Shown here: piece by piece, positions 1-8,590 of the stretch
How positions within the stretch are numbered: position 1 is the first letter of the stretch
Layout of the letters: each line of letters begins with the position of its first letter
Assembly (NCBI GenBank): GCA_944320105.1
Contig: CALUGA010000007.1
Location: forward strand, 1 to 64,000
Source: an uncultured Prevotella sp.
GTDB lineage: Bacteria; Bacteroidota; Bacteroidia; Bacteroidales; Bacteroidaceae
Direction: 5' to 3'
DNA: 64,000 nt
Position numbers and translations under genes: made by a program
Notes under the pieces: model-generated
Databases searched by the model: none
What the model saw: only the letters and a program-made list of their open reading frames with translations
What the model was told of the DNA's origin: nothing

Positions 1-101
1 CGCGGGGTGAAACCCCGCCGAAACGGGGGGGAGGGCGTGAGGGAGGAAAAAACACCCACGCAAACACCCACACCCCCAAAACAAACAACCACGCAAGCAT
101 C

Positions 102-838
102 CACGTTCTGGCGGGTTTGCAACCCGCCAGAATCCGTGGCCGGGTCTGCGACCCGGGGAAGTGAACAAAACAAGCATGGCGCGGGTTGCAAACCCGCAAA
201 AGGACACAGGCGGGTTGCAAACCCGCCTGAACGTGAGTGAGGACGTGGGTGAGGAAAAAACACCCACCCACACAAACACCCACAAATCCCCCAAAACAAA
301 CACCCACGTTCTGGCGGGTTTGCAACCCGCCAGCATCCGTGGCCGGGTCTGCGACCCGGGGAAGCGAACAAAACAAGCATGGCACGGGTTGCAAACCCGC
401 AAAAGGAAGCAGGCGGGTTGCAAACCCGCCTGAACGTGGGTGAGGACGTGGGTGAGGAAAAACACCCACCCACACAAACACCCACAAATCCCCAAAACAA
501 ATACCCACGCAAACATCCACGTTCTGGCGGGTTTGCAACCCGCCAGCGCCCGTGGCCGGGTCTGCGACCCGGGGAAGTGAACAAAACAAGCATGGCGGGT
601 TGCAAACCCGCAAAAGGAAGCAGGCAGGTTGCAAACCCGCCTGAACGTGGGTGAGGACGTGGGTGAGCATGGGCGTGCATGGGAAAACGCATGAAGCACA
701 TACTCCACGTTCTGGCGGGTTTGCAACCCGCCAGCGCCCGTGGCCGGGTCTGCGACCCGGGGAAGCGAACAAAACAAGCATGGCGGGTTGCAAACCCGCA
801 AAAGGAAGCAGGCGGGTTGCAAACCCGCCTGAACGTGG
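102..838. repeat. Array of four nested-palindrome elements
   Basis: Four near-identical elements of about 132-134 bp lie at 102-235, 305-438, 518-649 and 706-837, separated by CA-rich spacers (about 70, 80 and 56 bp). Each opens with CACGTTCTGGCGGG and closes with its near-complement, so the two ends form a 27-bp inverted repeat with one mismatch. Inside are four small perfect hairpins: GGCGGGTTTGCAACCCGCC, CCGGGTCTGCGACCCGG, GCGGGTTGCAAACCCGC, and the reverse complement of the first. Open frames here are low-complexity, run through the palindromes and match nothing, so I treat the region as non-coding. It is not a CRISPR array, because the spacers are alike and the repeats are composite. Confidence 0.85.
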
Positions 839-1015
839 GTGTGGACGTGGGTGAATTGCAAAACCACATGAATGTTGGTGTGGACGTGGGTGAATTGCAA
901 ACCCGCCTGAACGTGGGTGAGGACGTGGGCAATTGCAAACCCGCCGGAACGTGGGTGAGGACGTGGGCAAATTGCAAACCCGCCGGAACGTGGGTGAGGA
1001 CGTGGGTGAGCATGG
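831..1015. repeat. About 39-bp tandem repeat
   Basis: A unit beginning GAACGTGGGTGAGGACGTGG and continuing into a TTGCAAACCCGCC segment repeats with starts at 831, 870, 909, 947 and 986 (periods 39, 39, 38, 39). It looks like tandem expansion of the right end of the element next to it. The remainder up to 1113 is GT/CA-rich with no recognisable gene. Confidence 0.75.
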
Positions 1016-1113
1016 GCGTGCATGGGAAAACGCATGAAACACATACACACAAACCCGCATGGAAGTGGGAGCATACGTGGAGTTGGCAACACGCGGGCGC
1101 CACGCAACAGCAG

Positions 1114-1158
1114 AAAAAAGAGTCCGCAGGCAGCGGGCCAAAGCCCGCCGCCTGCGGA
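1114..1158 (-). terminator. Rho-independent terminator of the ten-gene operon
   Basis: The arms TCCGCAGGC (1123-1131) and GCCTGCGGA (1150-1158) pair, and inside them GCGGGC pairs with GCCCGC around a 4-nt loop. On the minus strand the hairpin is followed by six T residues (the A run at 1114-1119). It lies about 100 bp past the last stop of the minus-strand gene block. Confidence 0.8.
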
Positions 1159-1255
1159 GTCTGCATAGTTTCTTCCCCCACCCTCGGGCCAACCAACTAA
1201 CTGCTGTAGGCCCGCCCTTACATAGCAAGGCGGAAAGGGACTAAAGGCAAGATGA

Positions 1256-3466
1256 TTACTTAACGACCACCTTCTTGGTTGTGCCGTCAGAATACTTCAC
1301 GATGTTGAGGCCCTTCTGCGGAGCGGAAAGCTGCACACCGTTTACGTTGTAGCGAGCCACCTCAGCGGCGTTGCTGCCGGCGGCGTTTACATCCTCGATG
1401 CCCACAACAGAGCTGCCAGGGCCAAGAGGCACCTGTGCGGCGTTGACGATGGCGCCGCTATTCTGATTGATGAGCAGGGCCGTAAGGCTGAGGTTGTCCT
1501 TGTTCTGAATAAGGGTGTTGCGTGAAATGTCAAGCGTAACGTTATATGGCAATGTCTCACCCTTGGTGATGGGAGCCATGACGCTACCCTCGGCGCCAAC
1601 AAGCGCGTCCCATGCGGCAACAATTACATTGTCGTAAGTGGTCTGCACAGAGTCGCCTGCCGAAACCCAGGGGAACATATTGTCATCGGTGCCCCAATTC
1701 TTGTCGCCAGAATAATAGTTAAGCTGCAACCACAGACTGTCCTCAGCCGTCTTGTATTCATCGGGGCCTGCCATGCCGTCTTCGCTGAGGATGAAGGATA
1801 TGGCGTAGGGCGCAGTGGTGCGGTCGTAGTTGAACGTGTAATTCACATTGGCGGCTATCTCATTCTTGCTGTCGTCGGCCCAGCTGGCATCAAGGGTCAG
1901 GCTTGCCTCTGATGGGTTAGCGGCACGCTCCAACTCCAAGTCCTCGTATGCGCTGAACGAATAAGCCTGCGCATCGGAGCTGAGATAGGGGTCGCCAGAA
2001 AGGTATCTGTCGTAGAACGCGGTGGGAGCACTATGATTCGGATTGAAGTAAGATATCATGTCATAATAATCAGAGCAAGCCATCGGGTCGCCGATGTGGC
2101 CTGCAAGTGTGATTACGGAGCCGCCATACATATCCTTGAACAGCTTCATGCCCACATGTCCGCGCGGACACCAGCCACACCATGTACCCGTATGCTGCTC
2201 GATTACCGAAGTCCTCTCAGCTGCCTCCGAAAGCGCGATGAATGTGCCACTGCCTACATTTGACGTAGAAGTGTTAGGCTCGCCGTTTACCTTTGTAACC
2301 TCAACAGACACATTGTTGACGCCCTCGTCAGTGAATGTGTAGGCAATGGGCAGGTATGTATAGTAGCCGCCAGGAAGAGCCTGTGGCAACGTGTATGTTT
2401 GCTCAGTGCTGGGTGTTCCATTGACGGTAAGCACATAGGAAACATTGTTGACAATGGTGGTACCCACCGAATTATTGGTTATGGCGGCGGCAATTGTGGT
2501 CTCCTCACCTGCCATGGTAGTGCTCTCGCCCAAGTCAGACACTCCCATGATGGCAGAAGAGATGTTTGTGGGGTCTACGTGTATGGTAGTGGTGAGGTTG
2601 CCTATGCCTAAGCCATAGCAATTAAGCCACTGGCGCTGGCCCTGGTAATCGAACGAGAAGAGGCAGCCGCCTCGTGTCTCGTTGGTTACAAAGCCCTGTT
2701 CATTAACCTCAGACGTGGTGAAGATTGGGTAACCGCCAGACTTACCCTCGAGGGTGTAGCCAACGAGGCAGCCACCTTCCGGGATGGTATAGCTTTTAGG
2801 AAGCTTCAGGTCGGTAGAGCCGACATACATCATATCGCCCACAACCTCCACCGGCTCTATCTCGTCGGCAGATACCTCAAAGTAATAGTCGGCATCCTCT
2901 GCCGTTGCAGGCATGGTGATGTATTCCTCGCCGCCTATCGTCTCCGTCTTGAGAGAAGAGAACCAAACCTTCACATTGCTGATGGTGGCTGGGTCGCCAA
3001 AGATGACTGACACGGAGTCTACCACGCCATTGGCATAGTTCTGCGGAACCTGGATGGCCACGTTGTAATTCGTTTGGCCAATGAGCACCGCATAAGTAGG
3101 ATCGTAAATTTGCGAGAGGAACTCTCCCAAAGGATCGAAGCCAAAGGCACCAAGCGAGCTTCCCTGGGGGTATGCCCACCAGAAAGTGTTGTCACCCACA
3201 CGCGTGGAAGCCGACGGCAAGGCACGCACCAACCTCTTGGAAGCAGAGGCTTCCTTTGCCGACTGCAACGCACCAATCCACTTGCCGCCATTAGTCTTGC
3301 TGAAATCAGCATTCACGCCCGGCAATGGCTTAACTTTGTAAGAGTTCTGTGCAACCTTGACACTTTGCTTGCCAAGCCTTGCCCCGGCCAAAGGCCGTAC
3401 CTGCTGAGCACTGGCAGACAGCGTAAAGGCTGCCAATGCCATACCTAAAAGTAACTTTCTTACCAT
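1256..3466 (-). CDS. Secreted thioredoxin-fold (Omp28-like) protein with type IX sorting domain
   Basis: A 736-residue exported protein. A signal peptide (about 1-21, ending ASAQQ) is followed by a long beta-rich region. From about residue 415 there is a thioredoxin-like segment with the motif CGWC at 430-433 in the context HTGTWCGWCPRG, as in Omp28-type proteins. The last 60 or so residues (VARYNVNGVQL through KKVVVK) have the form of a type IX secretion C-terminal domain, so the protein is probably carried across the outer membrane. It is the last gene of the minus-strand block, 149 bp after its upstream neighbour and followed by a terminator. Its substrate is unknown. A role in thiol-disulfide chemistry at the cell surface is inferred from the CxxC motif and the neighbouring redox genes. 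Confidence 0.75.
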   Translation of the reverse strand: MVRKLLLGMALAAFTLSASAQQVRPLAGARLGKQSVKVAQNSYKVKPLPGVNADFSKTNGGKWIGALQSAKEASASKRLVRALPSASTRVGDNTFWWAYPQGSSLGAFGFDPLGEFLSQIYDPTYAVLIGQTNYNVAIQVPQNYANGVVDSVSVIFGDPATISNVKVWFSSLKTETIGGEEYITMPATAEDADYYFEVSADEIEPVEVVGDMMYVGSTDLKLPKSYTIPEGGCLVGYTLEGKSGGYPIFTTSEVNEQGFVTNETRGGCLFSFDYQGQRQWLNCYGLGIGNLTTTIHVDPTNISSAIMGVSDLGESTTMAGEETTIAAAITNNSVGTTIVNNVSYVLTVNGTPSTEQTYTLPQALPGGYYTYLPIAYTFTDEGVNNVSVEVTKVNGEPNTSTSNVGSGTFIALSEAAERTSVIEQHTGTWCGWCPRGHVGMKLFKDMYGGSVITLAGHIGDPMACSDYYDMISYFNPNHSAPTAFYDRYLSGDPYLSSDAQAYSFSAYEDLELERAANPSEASLTLDASWADDSKNEIAANVNYTFNYDRTTAPYAISFILSEDGMAGPDEYKTAEDSLWLQLNYYSGDKNWGTDDNMFPWVSAGDSVQTTYDNVIVAAWDALVGAEGSVMAPITKGETLPYNVTLDISRNTLIQNKDNLSLTALLINQNSGAIVNAAQVPLGPGSSVVGIEDVNAAGSNAAEVARYNVNGVQLSAPQKGLNIVKYSDGTTKKVVVK

Positions 3467-3615
3467 AACACTAATTTTTAAAAGAAATGAAAAACATTAT
3501 CATAATCTCACACTCAGCGTCATCCAATTCGGTGTCACAGCTTGCGGACACAAGGCCACCCCACCAACTCGAACAGCGAATGCGCTACAGTACTGATACC
3601 AAGCCGCAGTGCAGC

Positions 3616-4245
3616 TTACCTTACAACCAGCTTGCGCACCGCAGTGCCGCCGCATGGAGCAACGACATACACGCCAGGGCGGAGCCTGCCAGCCACATCG
3701 GCCATGTCTGCGAGGGGGATGATGCAATTGCCCGCCAAGTCGTACACCTTGCATCTTGATGCCAACTGCACCACGCCGTTTATGCCAGCAGCAAGCTCCT
3801 CATCATGAACGAAGCGTATTAAAACTGTTCGTGATTCGCTCCCACTGCTCACGGTGAGCTTGGTGAGCATCTCGCCCTCCTGACAATTATACACATGGAT
3901 GTTCGTAGGCTGGGCTGCGCCAACAAAAGCAAAATCGTCATAACTCACGGGGAAGTCTGTGCGGCACAAGTTCCCCAAACATATCTGTAGGGTGACGCCT
4001 GCGCCAAGCGACCCGCTAACCCGCGAGAAATCCACGTGGTAATCGAGCCGTGCACCGGAAAGGTTGCAGAGGTCAAGCCCCTCAGTATCGCACGTGTATC
4101 CCGTTACCAAATCCTGCTCGGCGATGAACTCAACAGTAGCTCCATCGTCGAGCGGCTGGTCATTGAGCCTAAACTCGAACGACTGAGCCTTGCTCCCCGC
4201 GAAAACGGTAATCGTGGCAATGATGGTAAAAAGTATTCGCTTCAT
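3616..4245 (-). CDS. Small secreted protein with type IX sorting domain
   Basis: A 209-residue protein with a clear signal peptide (MKRILFTIIATITVFAGSKA). A beta-rich domain of roughly 110 residues is followed by a type IX C-terminal domain (from about INGVVQL to RKLVVR, with the usual GVYVV core). I do not recognise the central domain. It carries several cysteines (for example YTC and LCNL), which may fit the thiol-handling neighbours. It starts 24 bp after the Omp28-like lipoprotein gene and probably shares its transcript. Confidence 0.7.
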   Translation of the reverse strand: MKRILFTIIATITVFAGSKAQSFEFRLNDQPLDDGATVEFIAEQDLVTGYTCDTEGLDLCNLSGARLDYHVDFSRVSGSLGAGVTLQICLGNLCRTDFPVSYDDFAFVGAAQPTNIHVYNCQEGEMLTKLTVSSGSESRTVLIRFVHDEELAAGINGVVQLASRCKVYDLAGNCIIPLADMADVAGRLRPGVYVVAPCGGTAVRKLVVR

Positions 4246-4269
4246 TATTTCAAACCTTTAAGTTCATTC

Positions 4270-5136
4270 TCATTCGGTGGCTGAACTGCCACCCTCACTG
4301 TTTATCACGTCAGCCCTCGCGGCGTTGGCCACGCCGGAGGCATTGTCCACGAAAGCCACGACAGACAGATGCTCGGGTTTCCAGTTGGCCTCGAGCGTGA
4401 ACGTGGCTGTATATACCTGCTGCGGCTCGTTGGCATAGGGGATGGTGACGGGGTTGCCGGCCAGGTGAGTGGCCGAGGCGCGGAAGATGTTGTTGAACAC
4501 GTGGTCGAACTCGTAGCCGCCTCCGTCAAGCCGCTGCACGGTGGAGATGCTGTCCTCGGTGAGCCACACGTGGATGTTGCCGGTAAAGCCGTCCTCGATA
4601 GTTGAGCGGCCAAGCACGTTGACGGTGAGCCGACGGCTGGCCTCGTCGTATGATGTAGCGAGCGTAAGGGCCTCAGTGGCCGGGGTGCGCAGGCTGTTCA
4701 CTATGGAGGTGAGCCACTGCTGGGTGTTGGCGAGCACACCGCCGCGACGGTCGACCACTGCGTTTGGCTCGCTCGTAAGGCCGTAGCTGCTGAACATCTG
4801 CTCGCCAAAGTCGGTGACAAGCCCCTCATAGCCCATGGCCTGGCCCATCTCCTTGCTGATGCCGAGCATCTGATTAACCCCTGCATGGAGCGAAACGACG
4901 ATGACGGTGTCCTTGCCGTATGTTTCCTGTATGTTTTCAAGGAACTCGGATGCTGCCGGACAATTGACGCACAGCTGGCCGGAGAACTCCTCAACGAGGA
5001 CACAACGGGAAGCCGAAGCCGGCTTGGCGGGGACATCAATGTAACGCTCGCCCTCGCCCACCTCGTCGCAGGCGGCGAAGAGGAACGCGGCCATCACGGC
5101 TACTGCCGAACATATATGCTTAAAGCTCTTTATCAT
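4270..5136 (-). CDS. Omp28-related outer-membrane lipoprotein with CxxC
   Basis: A 288-residue lipoprotein. The signal peptide ends in lipobox LFAAC with the lipidated Cys at 23. A thioredoxin-like domain follows, with EEFSGQLCVNCPAA giving CVNC at 56-59, and a beta-sandwich C-terminal half typical of Omp28-related proteins. The acidic residues after the lipid Cys (DEVGEGE) favour surface export in Bacteroidetes. It starts 8 bp after the DUF6029 gene. With the TlpA-type protein upstream and the CGWC protein downstream, it gives three thioredoxin-fold proteins in one operon. Family assignment is fairly secure. The physiological partner is unknown. Confidence 0.8.
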   Translation of the reverse strand: MIKSFKHICSAVAVMAAFLFAACDEVGEGERYIDVPAKPASASRCVLVEEFSGQLCVNCPAASEFLENIQETYGKDTVIVVSLHAGVNQMLGISKEMGQAMGYEGLVTDFGEQMFSSYGLTSEPNAVVDRRGGVLANTQQWLTSIVNSLRTPATEALTLATSYDEASRRLTVNVLGRSTIEDGFTGNIHVWLTEDSISTVQRLDGGGYEFDHVFNNIFRASATHLAGNPVTIPYANEPQQVYTATFTLEANWKPEHLSVVAFVDNASGVANAARADVINSEGGSSATE

Positions 5137-5144
5137 CGCAGGAA

Positions 5145-6899
5145 TCAGAAATTAAAGTTGTATGACATGGTTACACCCTTGGTGGCCGGCACCCAGCGGC
5201 AGACACCGCCGGAGCAGTTCATGCCGGCGCGGGTGCGCGCATAGCCTACCTGGAGGCGGTGCGCCCCCTTGGCAAAGGTTACTGAACCGTTGTAATAATG
5301 TATCTCGTCGCCAATGCTGTATTCATCGGACACCGTGAACATGAGGTATGGCAGCACCGAAAGCTCAAGCAGGCCGAACACGCAGTCGCAGTCGCCCTCC
5401 TCGTTGTTCTGGCCCGAAGTCATGTCGAGATACTGGGCTTCGGCGCGGAGGGTGAACTTGTTGTTGAACTGGTACTTGCCCTCGGCCACGTAGATGTTGC
5501 TGTGGAGCATTCCGCCATGGCCCTCTACGATGGTCTTGTTGTAGAACTGGTTCATGTACATGAGGTTGAGCTTGAAGGCTTTGGTGAGCTTCTTCTCAAG
5601 CTGCACGTTGAAGTCCTGGTAATACCTTGAGTCGCCCCACTTGAAGAAAGCCGAGCCGTAGCCATCGGTTCCAGGCACATAGCCGTTGATGCCGGGGGCT
5701 ATGCCGTCCATGGAGCGCAGGTTCTTGGCGATGGAATGCACGTAGGAAAAGTTTACCTTGACCTTTGTGCCATACTTGCCGCCAAGGGGGGAGTGGCGCT
5801 TGAAGTTGTAGGCAAGCTCACCTTGGTAGGCCCACTCGCCGTCGGGCTGCGTGGCGTAGGGATAGCGCGCGGCCAGGGCGTAGGTGTGCTCCATGGTGAA
5901 GGCGGGCAGGTGGTTGATGTACGAGGAGTTCTCCGTCATGGTGGGCAGGGTGCGCTGGCTGCGGAAAGCCATGTTGTCGCTGCGCTTTGCCTGCAAGAGG
6001 AGGCTCATGCCGCGCTTGGAGTAGCTGGCCGACAGCATTGCCACGTAGCCCTTGCGGTAGGTGTAGTCGTTGTCCTGGCCGGGGTCTTGGGTCTTGCGGG
6101 CATACTCGGCAAGGATGTTCCAGTTGCCGGTCTGCAATCGGGCGCGCACGTCGAAAGCCTGCACGTTCTCGGGAAAGTTGAGGCGCTTGGTGCCGTCGTA
6201 GCTCACTATCATCTCCTGGTCGCCCTCGTGCTTGTTTACGAAGGAGGCGCCAAGGGTAAGGTAGGTGTTGCCCTCGCGCATCCGCTTGAACCACTGCTCT
6301 ACGTTAAGCTCAACGTCGGCACCTGCCAACCAAGAGTCATTGAGTCCTTCGAAGGGGCCGCCGTCGTGCCAATAGCGACGCTGCTTGCCGCCGAGCACCT
6401 TGACAGTGGCCCAGTTGAAGGGCTTGTACACAAGGCGGCCGCCAAGCAGGGAGTTGTCGATGCCGAGGCTGCGCTCCTCGTATGTGCGGAGGATGAAGCC
6501 GGAGCCGAACTGCTCGTAGAAGTTTCCGGCAGTGAGCTCAACGTTCTTGAACTTCCCCTTTACATATATATAAGGGAGGCCCCAGCCCTTGTAGTCAGGC
6601 TCGAAGCCGGGCAGCGGGTGGTCGAGATACTCCACCCGGGCGCCAGCATCGATGTACTTGCTCGTGAGGTTGACTTCGCCAAAGGTGTTGGTGAGCGCGA
6701 ACTCACTGTAATCCTCGGCCCCTATCTTGGCGTCGGCCTGCGGTATGAGGATGTCGCTCTGTATGCTTCCGGTGACCTGCACCTTGCTCTCCTGGCCATC
6801 TTCCTGTGCAACAGCCGGCACGAAAGCCAAGGCGAAACAACCGAAAACGGATATGGTTCTAATCAGTCTCAAAACTCTTGGATTTATGGTGAATGTCAT
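5145..6899 (-). CDS. DUF6029 family outer-membrane beta-barrel
   Basis: A 584-residue exported protein. A hydrophobic signal segment precedes alternating amphipathic strands rich in Tyr, Trp and Phe and a C-terminal strand ending MSYNFNF, which is the pattern of an integral outer-membrane barrel. The N-terminal wording (GSIQSDILIPQAD, FGEVNLTSKYIDAGARVEYLD) matches my memory of the Bacteroidales DUF6029 family, whose function is undefined. Its ATG overlaps the TlpA-like stop by 4 bp (ATGA), so the two are translationally coupled. A pairing of a barrel with a periplasmic thiol protein is an inference from context. Confidence 0.75.
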   Translation of the reverse strand: MTFTINPRVLRLIRTISVFGCFALAFVPAVAQEDGQESKVQVTGSIQSDILIPQADAKIGAEDYSEFALTNTFGEVNLTSKYIDAGARVEYLDHPLPGFEPDYKGWGLPYIYVKGKFKNVELTAGNFYEQFGSGFILRTYEERSLGIDNSLLGGRLVYKPFNWATVKVLGGKQRRYWHDGGPFEGLNDSWLAGADVELNVEQWFKRMREGNTYLTLGASFVNKHEGDQEMIVSYDGTKRLNFPENVQAFDVRARLQTGNWNILAEYARKTQDPGQDNDYTYRKGYVAMLSASYSKRGMSLLLQAKRSDNMAFRSQRTLPTMTENSSYINHLPAFTMEHTYALAARYPYATQPDGEWAYQGELAYNFKRHSPLGGKYGTKVKVNFSYVHSIAKNLRSMDGIAPGINGYVPGTDGYGSAFFKWGDSRYYQDFNVQLEKKLTKAFKLNLMYMNQFYNKTIVEGHGGMLHSNIYVAEGKYQFNNKFTLRAEAQYLDMTSGQNNEEGDCDCVFGLLELSVLPYLMFTVSDEYSIGDEIHYYNGSVTFAKGAHRLQVGYARTRAGMNCSGGVCRWVPATKGVTMSYNFNF

Positions 6900-7387
6900 T
6901 TAACAAGCTCGCGCACTTTCTCTATAAGCTCGTTCTCGGCACCCTCGGTATAGCCGTTGTGCTTGTAAACGATGTTGCCCTTGCCGTCTACGATGAGCAC
7001 GTATGGTATCATCTGGATGCCCAGGGCGCGCTTGAAGTCGCTGTTGGGGTCGAGCAGAACGTCATACTCCCAGCCGTTGCTGTCTACAAGGGGCTTCACC
7101 TTGTTGATGTTCTGCGCTTGGTCGATGCTCACGGCGATGAGCTTGACGCCGGTCTCGTCCTGCCAGTCGGCATACACCTCGCTGATGGCAGACAGCTCGC
7201 GGTTGCACGGCTTGCACCATGTAGCGAAGAAAGAGATGATGAACGGCTTGCCGTTGTTCGACAGCTGGTCGGTCTGCACGGTCTTGCCGTTGATGTCCTT
7301 CAGCGTGACAGCCGGAAGGGTTTGCGCACTTGCCATGCCTGCGATGGCAAGGAGAGCCACTATGAGCAAAGCTTTAAGATTCTTCAT
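6896..7387 (-). CDS. TlpA-like periplasmic thiol-disulfide oxidoreductase
   Basis: A 163-residue protein with a signal peptide (cleavage after MASAQ) and a single thioredoxin fold. The active site is ATWCKPCNREL, with cysteines at 58 and 61, and a cis-Pro region IPYVLIVDG follows. TlpA/ResA proteins reduce disulfides in partner proteins outside the cytoplasm. It lies 76 bp downstream of the BACON lipoprotein gene, across a strong hairpin, and overlaps the DUF6029 gene by 4 bp. The partner is most likely one of the exported proteins of this block (inference). Confidence 0.85.
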   Translation of the reverse strand: MKNLKALLIVALLAIAGMASAQTLPAVTLKDINGKTVQTDQLSNNGKPFIISFFATWCKPCNRELSAISEVYADWQDETGVKLIAVSIDQAQNINKVKPLVDSNGWEYDVLLDPNSDFKRALGIQMIPYVLIVDGKGNIVYKHNGYTEGAENELIEKVRELVK

Positions 7388-7413
7388 GACAAATTGTTAT
7401 TTAATTGTTATTG

Positions 7414-7446
7414 TGCCCGCGGCGGGCAGAAGCCGCCGCGGACACA
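7414..7446 (-). promoter_or_regulatory. Intra-operon hairpin between BACON lipoprotein and TlpA-like gene
   Basis: A perfect 9-bp stem CCGCGGCGG (7418-7426) with CCGCCGCGG (7434-7442) and a 7-nt loop, extended by GTG/CAC after one mismatch. On the minus strand it is followed by AT-rich but not T-run sequence, so it may be a partial terminator or an mRNA processing/stability element separating uptake genes from redox genes. Confidence 0.5.
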
Positions 7447-7463
7447 GACTGAAAATGCTTCGT

Positions 7464-8585
7464 TTACTGAGCCTGGGCTGCACTCGCCGGAGCCTCACGG
7501 GTGAGGTAAGGCGAATACAAATCCATCATGTTGACCCCGAGGTCACGATTCTCGTTGAGGTCGGGCCGCCCGGTTTCCCTCTCAGAGTCAGACCACCTGT
7601 CCTCATGGCCGGCATCGGCGCCAAAGCTGAACTCGCGGAACATGAAGCGCTCAACTACATATCCACCGAGCGTTCCGAAGAACGTGGCAGTAAGAGAACC
7701 ATCGTCGGCAACCTCGATGGGCGCAGTGATGGTGAACGCATCAGAATATCCCGACCAATAGGTCTGTCCATCCTCGTCGGCAGCAGTGCCGAACATCATG
7801 TACACATAGTTGCCACCCTCAGAACGGCCTACATACTGCCCGGCCTGGATAGTGAACTTGGCGGTGTATGGGTCGTAAGTCATGGGGATGTCGAGTGTCA
7901 TGAAGCGCATTCCAGTCTCCGACACAGTTACATTCGCCCTGCGCTCACGACCGTTGGCCATCTTATAGTTAAGGCGATAAGTGCCTGCTATGTCGGTGTT
8001 GAAGTCGGCCTGGATAATCCTCAGGGAGTCAACGAACTCGCCCGAGCCAACCTTTACATAGCCCACACGGGGTGCGCCAGTGGTGTTTGCCGTAACGTTA
8101 ACCGTGATGCTGTCGCCCTCGATGGCAGCTGTAGCCCATGCAGGAGCTTCAGTTACCACAAGGTCAACATTGCTCTGAAGGCTGTATTTCACGGAAGTTG
8201 CCTCGTCGGTCTCAACGGCAATGCCGCTGTGCTCCAACTGAACGACAACGCCACGCTGGATGATGGAGAGAGCCTCTGTGGCACCGCCGTAGCTCAGTAT
8301 GAGCTGGGCAGAGCGGCCACTGATGGTGGTGTTTTGCTCAACAGTCACCACTACTGAGTCGCCATCAACCGAGGCAGAGCACCACGGAGCGGTGGTGCGG
8401 GCTGTTACCGTGCCGGGGGCAGAGAACTTAACCACCCCGGTGTTGGCCGTGGCATCGAAACTCAAATTGCTGCTGACAATCGCTATAGGCGACGACTGGG
8501 CATAAGGATTCTCCGTGTCGTCGTCACACGATACGAAGCCCGCAAGGCAGCAGGACATCAAAAGGAAGCCAAATATCTTGTTCAT
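7464..8585 (-). CDS. BACON-domain surface lipoprotein
   Basis: A 373-residue lipoprotein with lipobox GFVSC (Cys 20) followed by DDDTE, an acidic stretch typical of surface-exported Bacteroidetes lipoproteins. Two tandem Ig-like BACON repeats follow, seen as recurring phrases such as APWCSASVDGDSVVVTV and APAWATAAIEGDSITVNV, each ending in a LSIIQRG or LRIIQAD strand. The C-terminal half is a separate beta-rich domain I do not recognise. BACON domains are thought to bind glycans or glycoproteins. It lies 5 bp after the DUF4302 gene and probably acts as a surface ligand-binding accessory of the SusCD pair. Confidence 0.75.
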   Translation of the reverse strand: MNKIFGFLLMSCCLAGFVSCDDDTENPYAQSSPIAIVSSNLSFDATANTGVVKFSAPGTVTARTTAPWCSASVDGDSVVVTVEQNTTISGRSAQLILSYGGATEALSIIQRGVVVQLEHSGIAVETDEATSVKYSLQSNVDLVVTEAPAWATAAIEGDSITVNVTANTTGAPRVGYVKVGSGEFVDSLRIIQADFNTDIAGTYRLNYKMANGRERRANVTVSETGMRFMTLDIPMTYDPYTAKFTIQAGQYVGRSEGGNYVYMMFGTAADEDGQTYWSGYSDAFTITAPIEVADDGSLTATFFGTLGGYVVERFMFREFSFGADAGHEDRWSDSERETGRPDLNENRDLGVNMMDLYSPYLTREAPASAAQAQ

Positions 8586-8590
8586 ATCGA

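Noticed and set aside
102-838. CRISPR array
   Set aside because: Spacers are similar to each other, the repeats are long and composite, and no cas gene is nearby.
7-1244. Overlapping plus-strand open frames in the repeat array
   Set aside because: They read through palindromes and CA-rich spacers, repeat the same words in different frames and match no protein type. The lack of stops follows from base composition.
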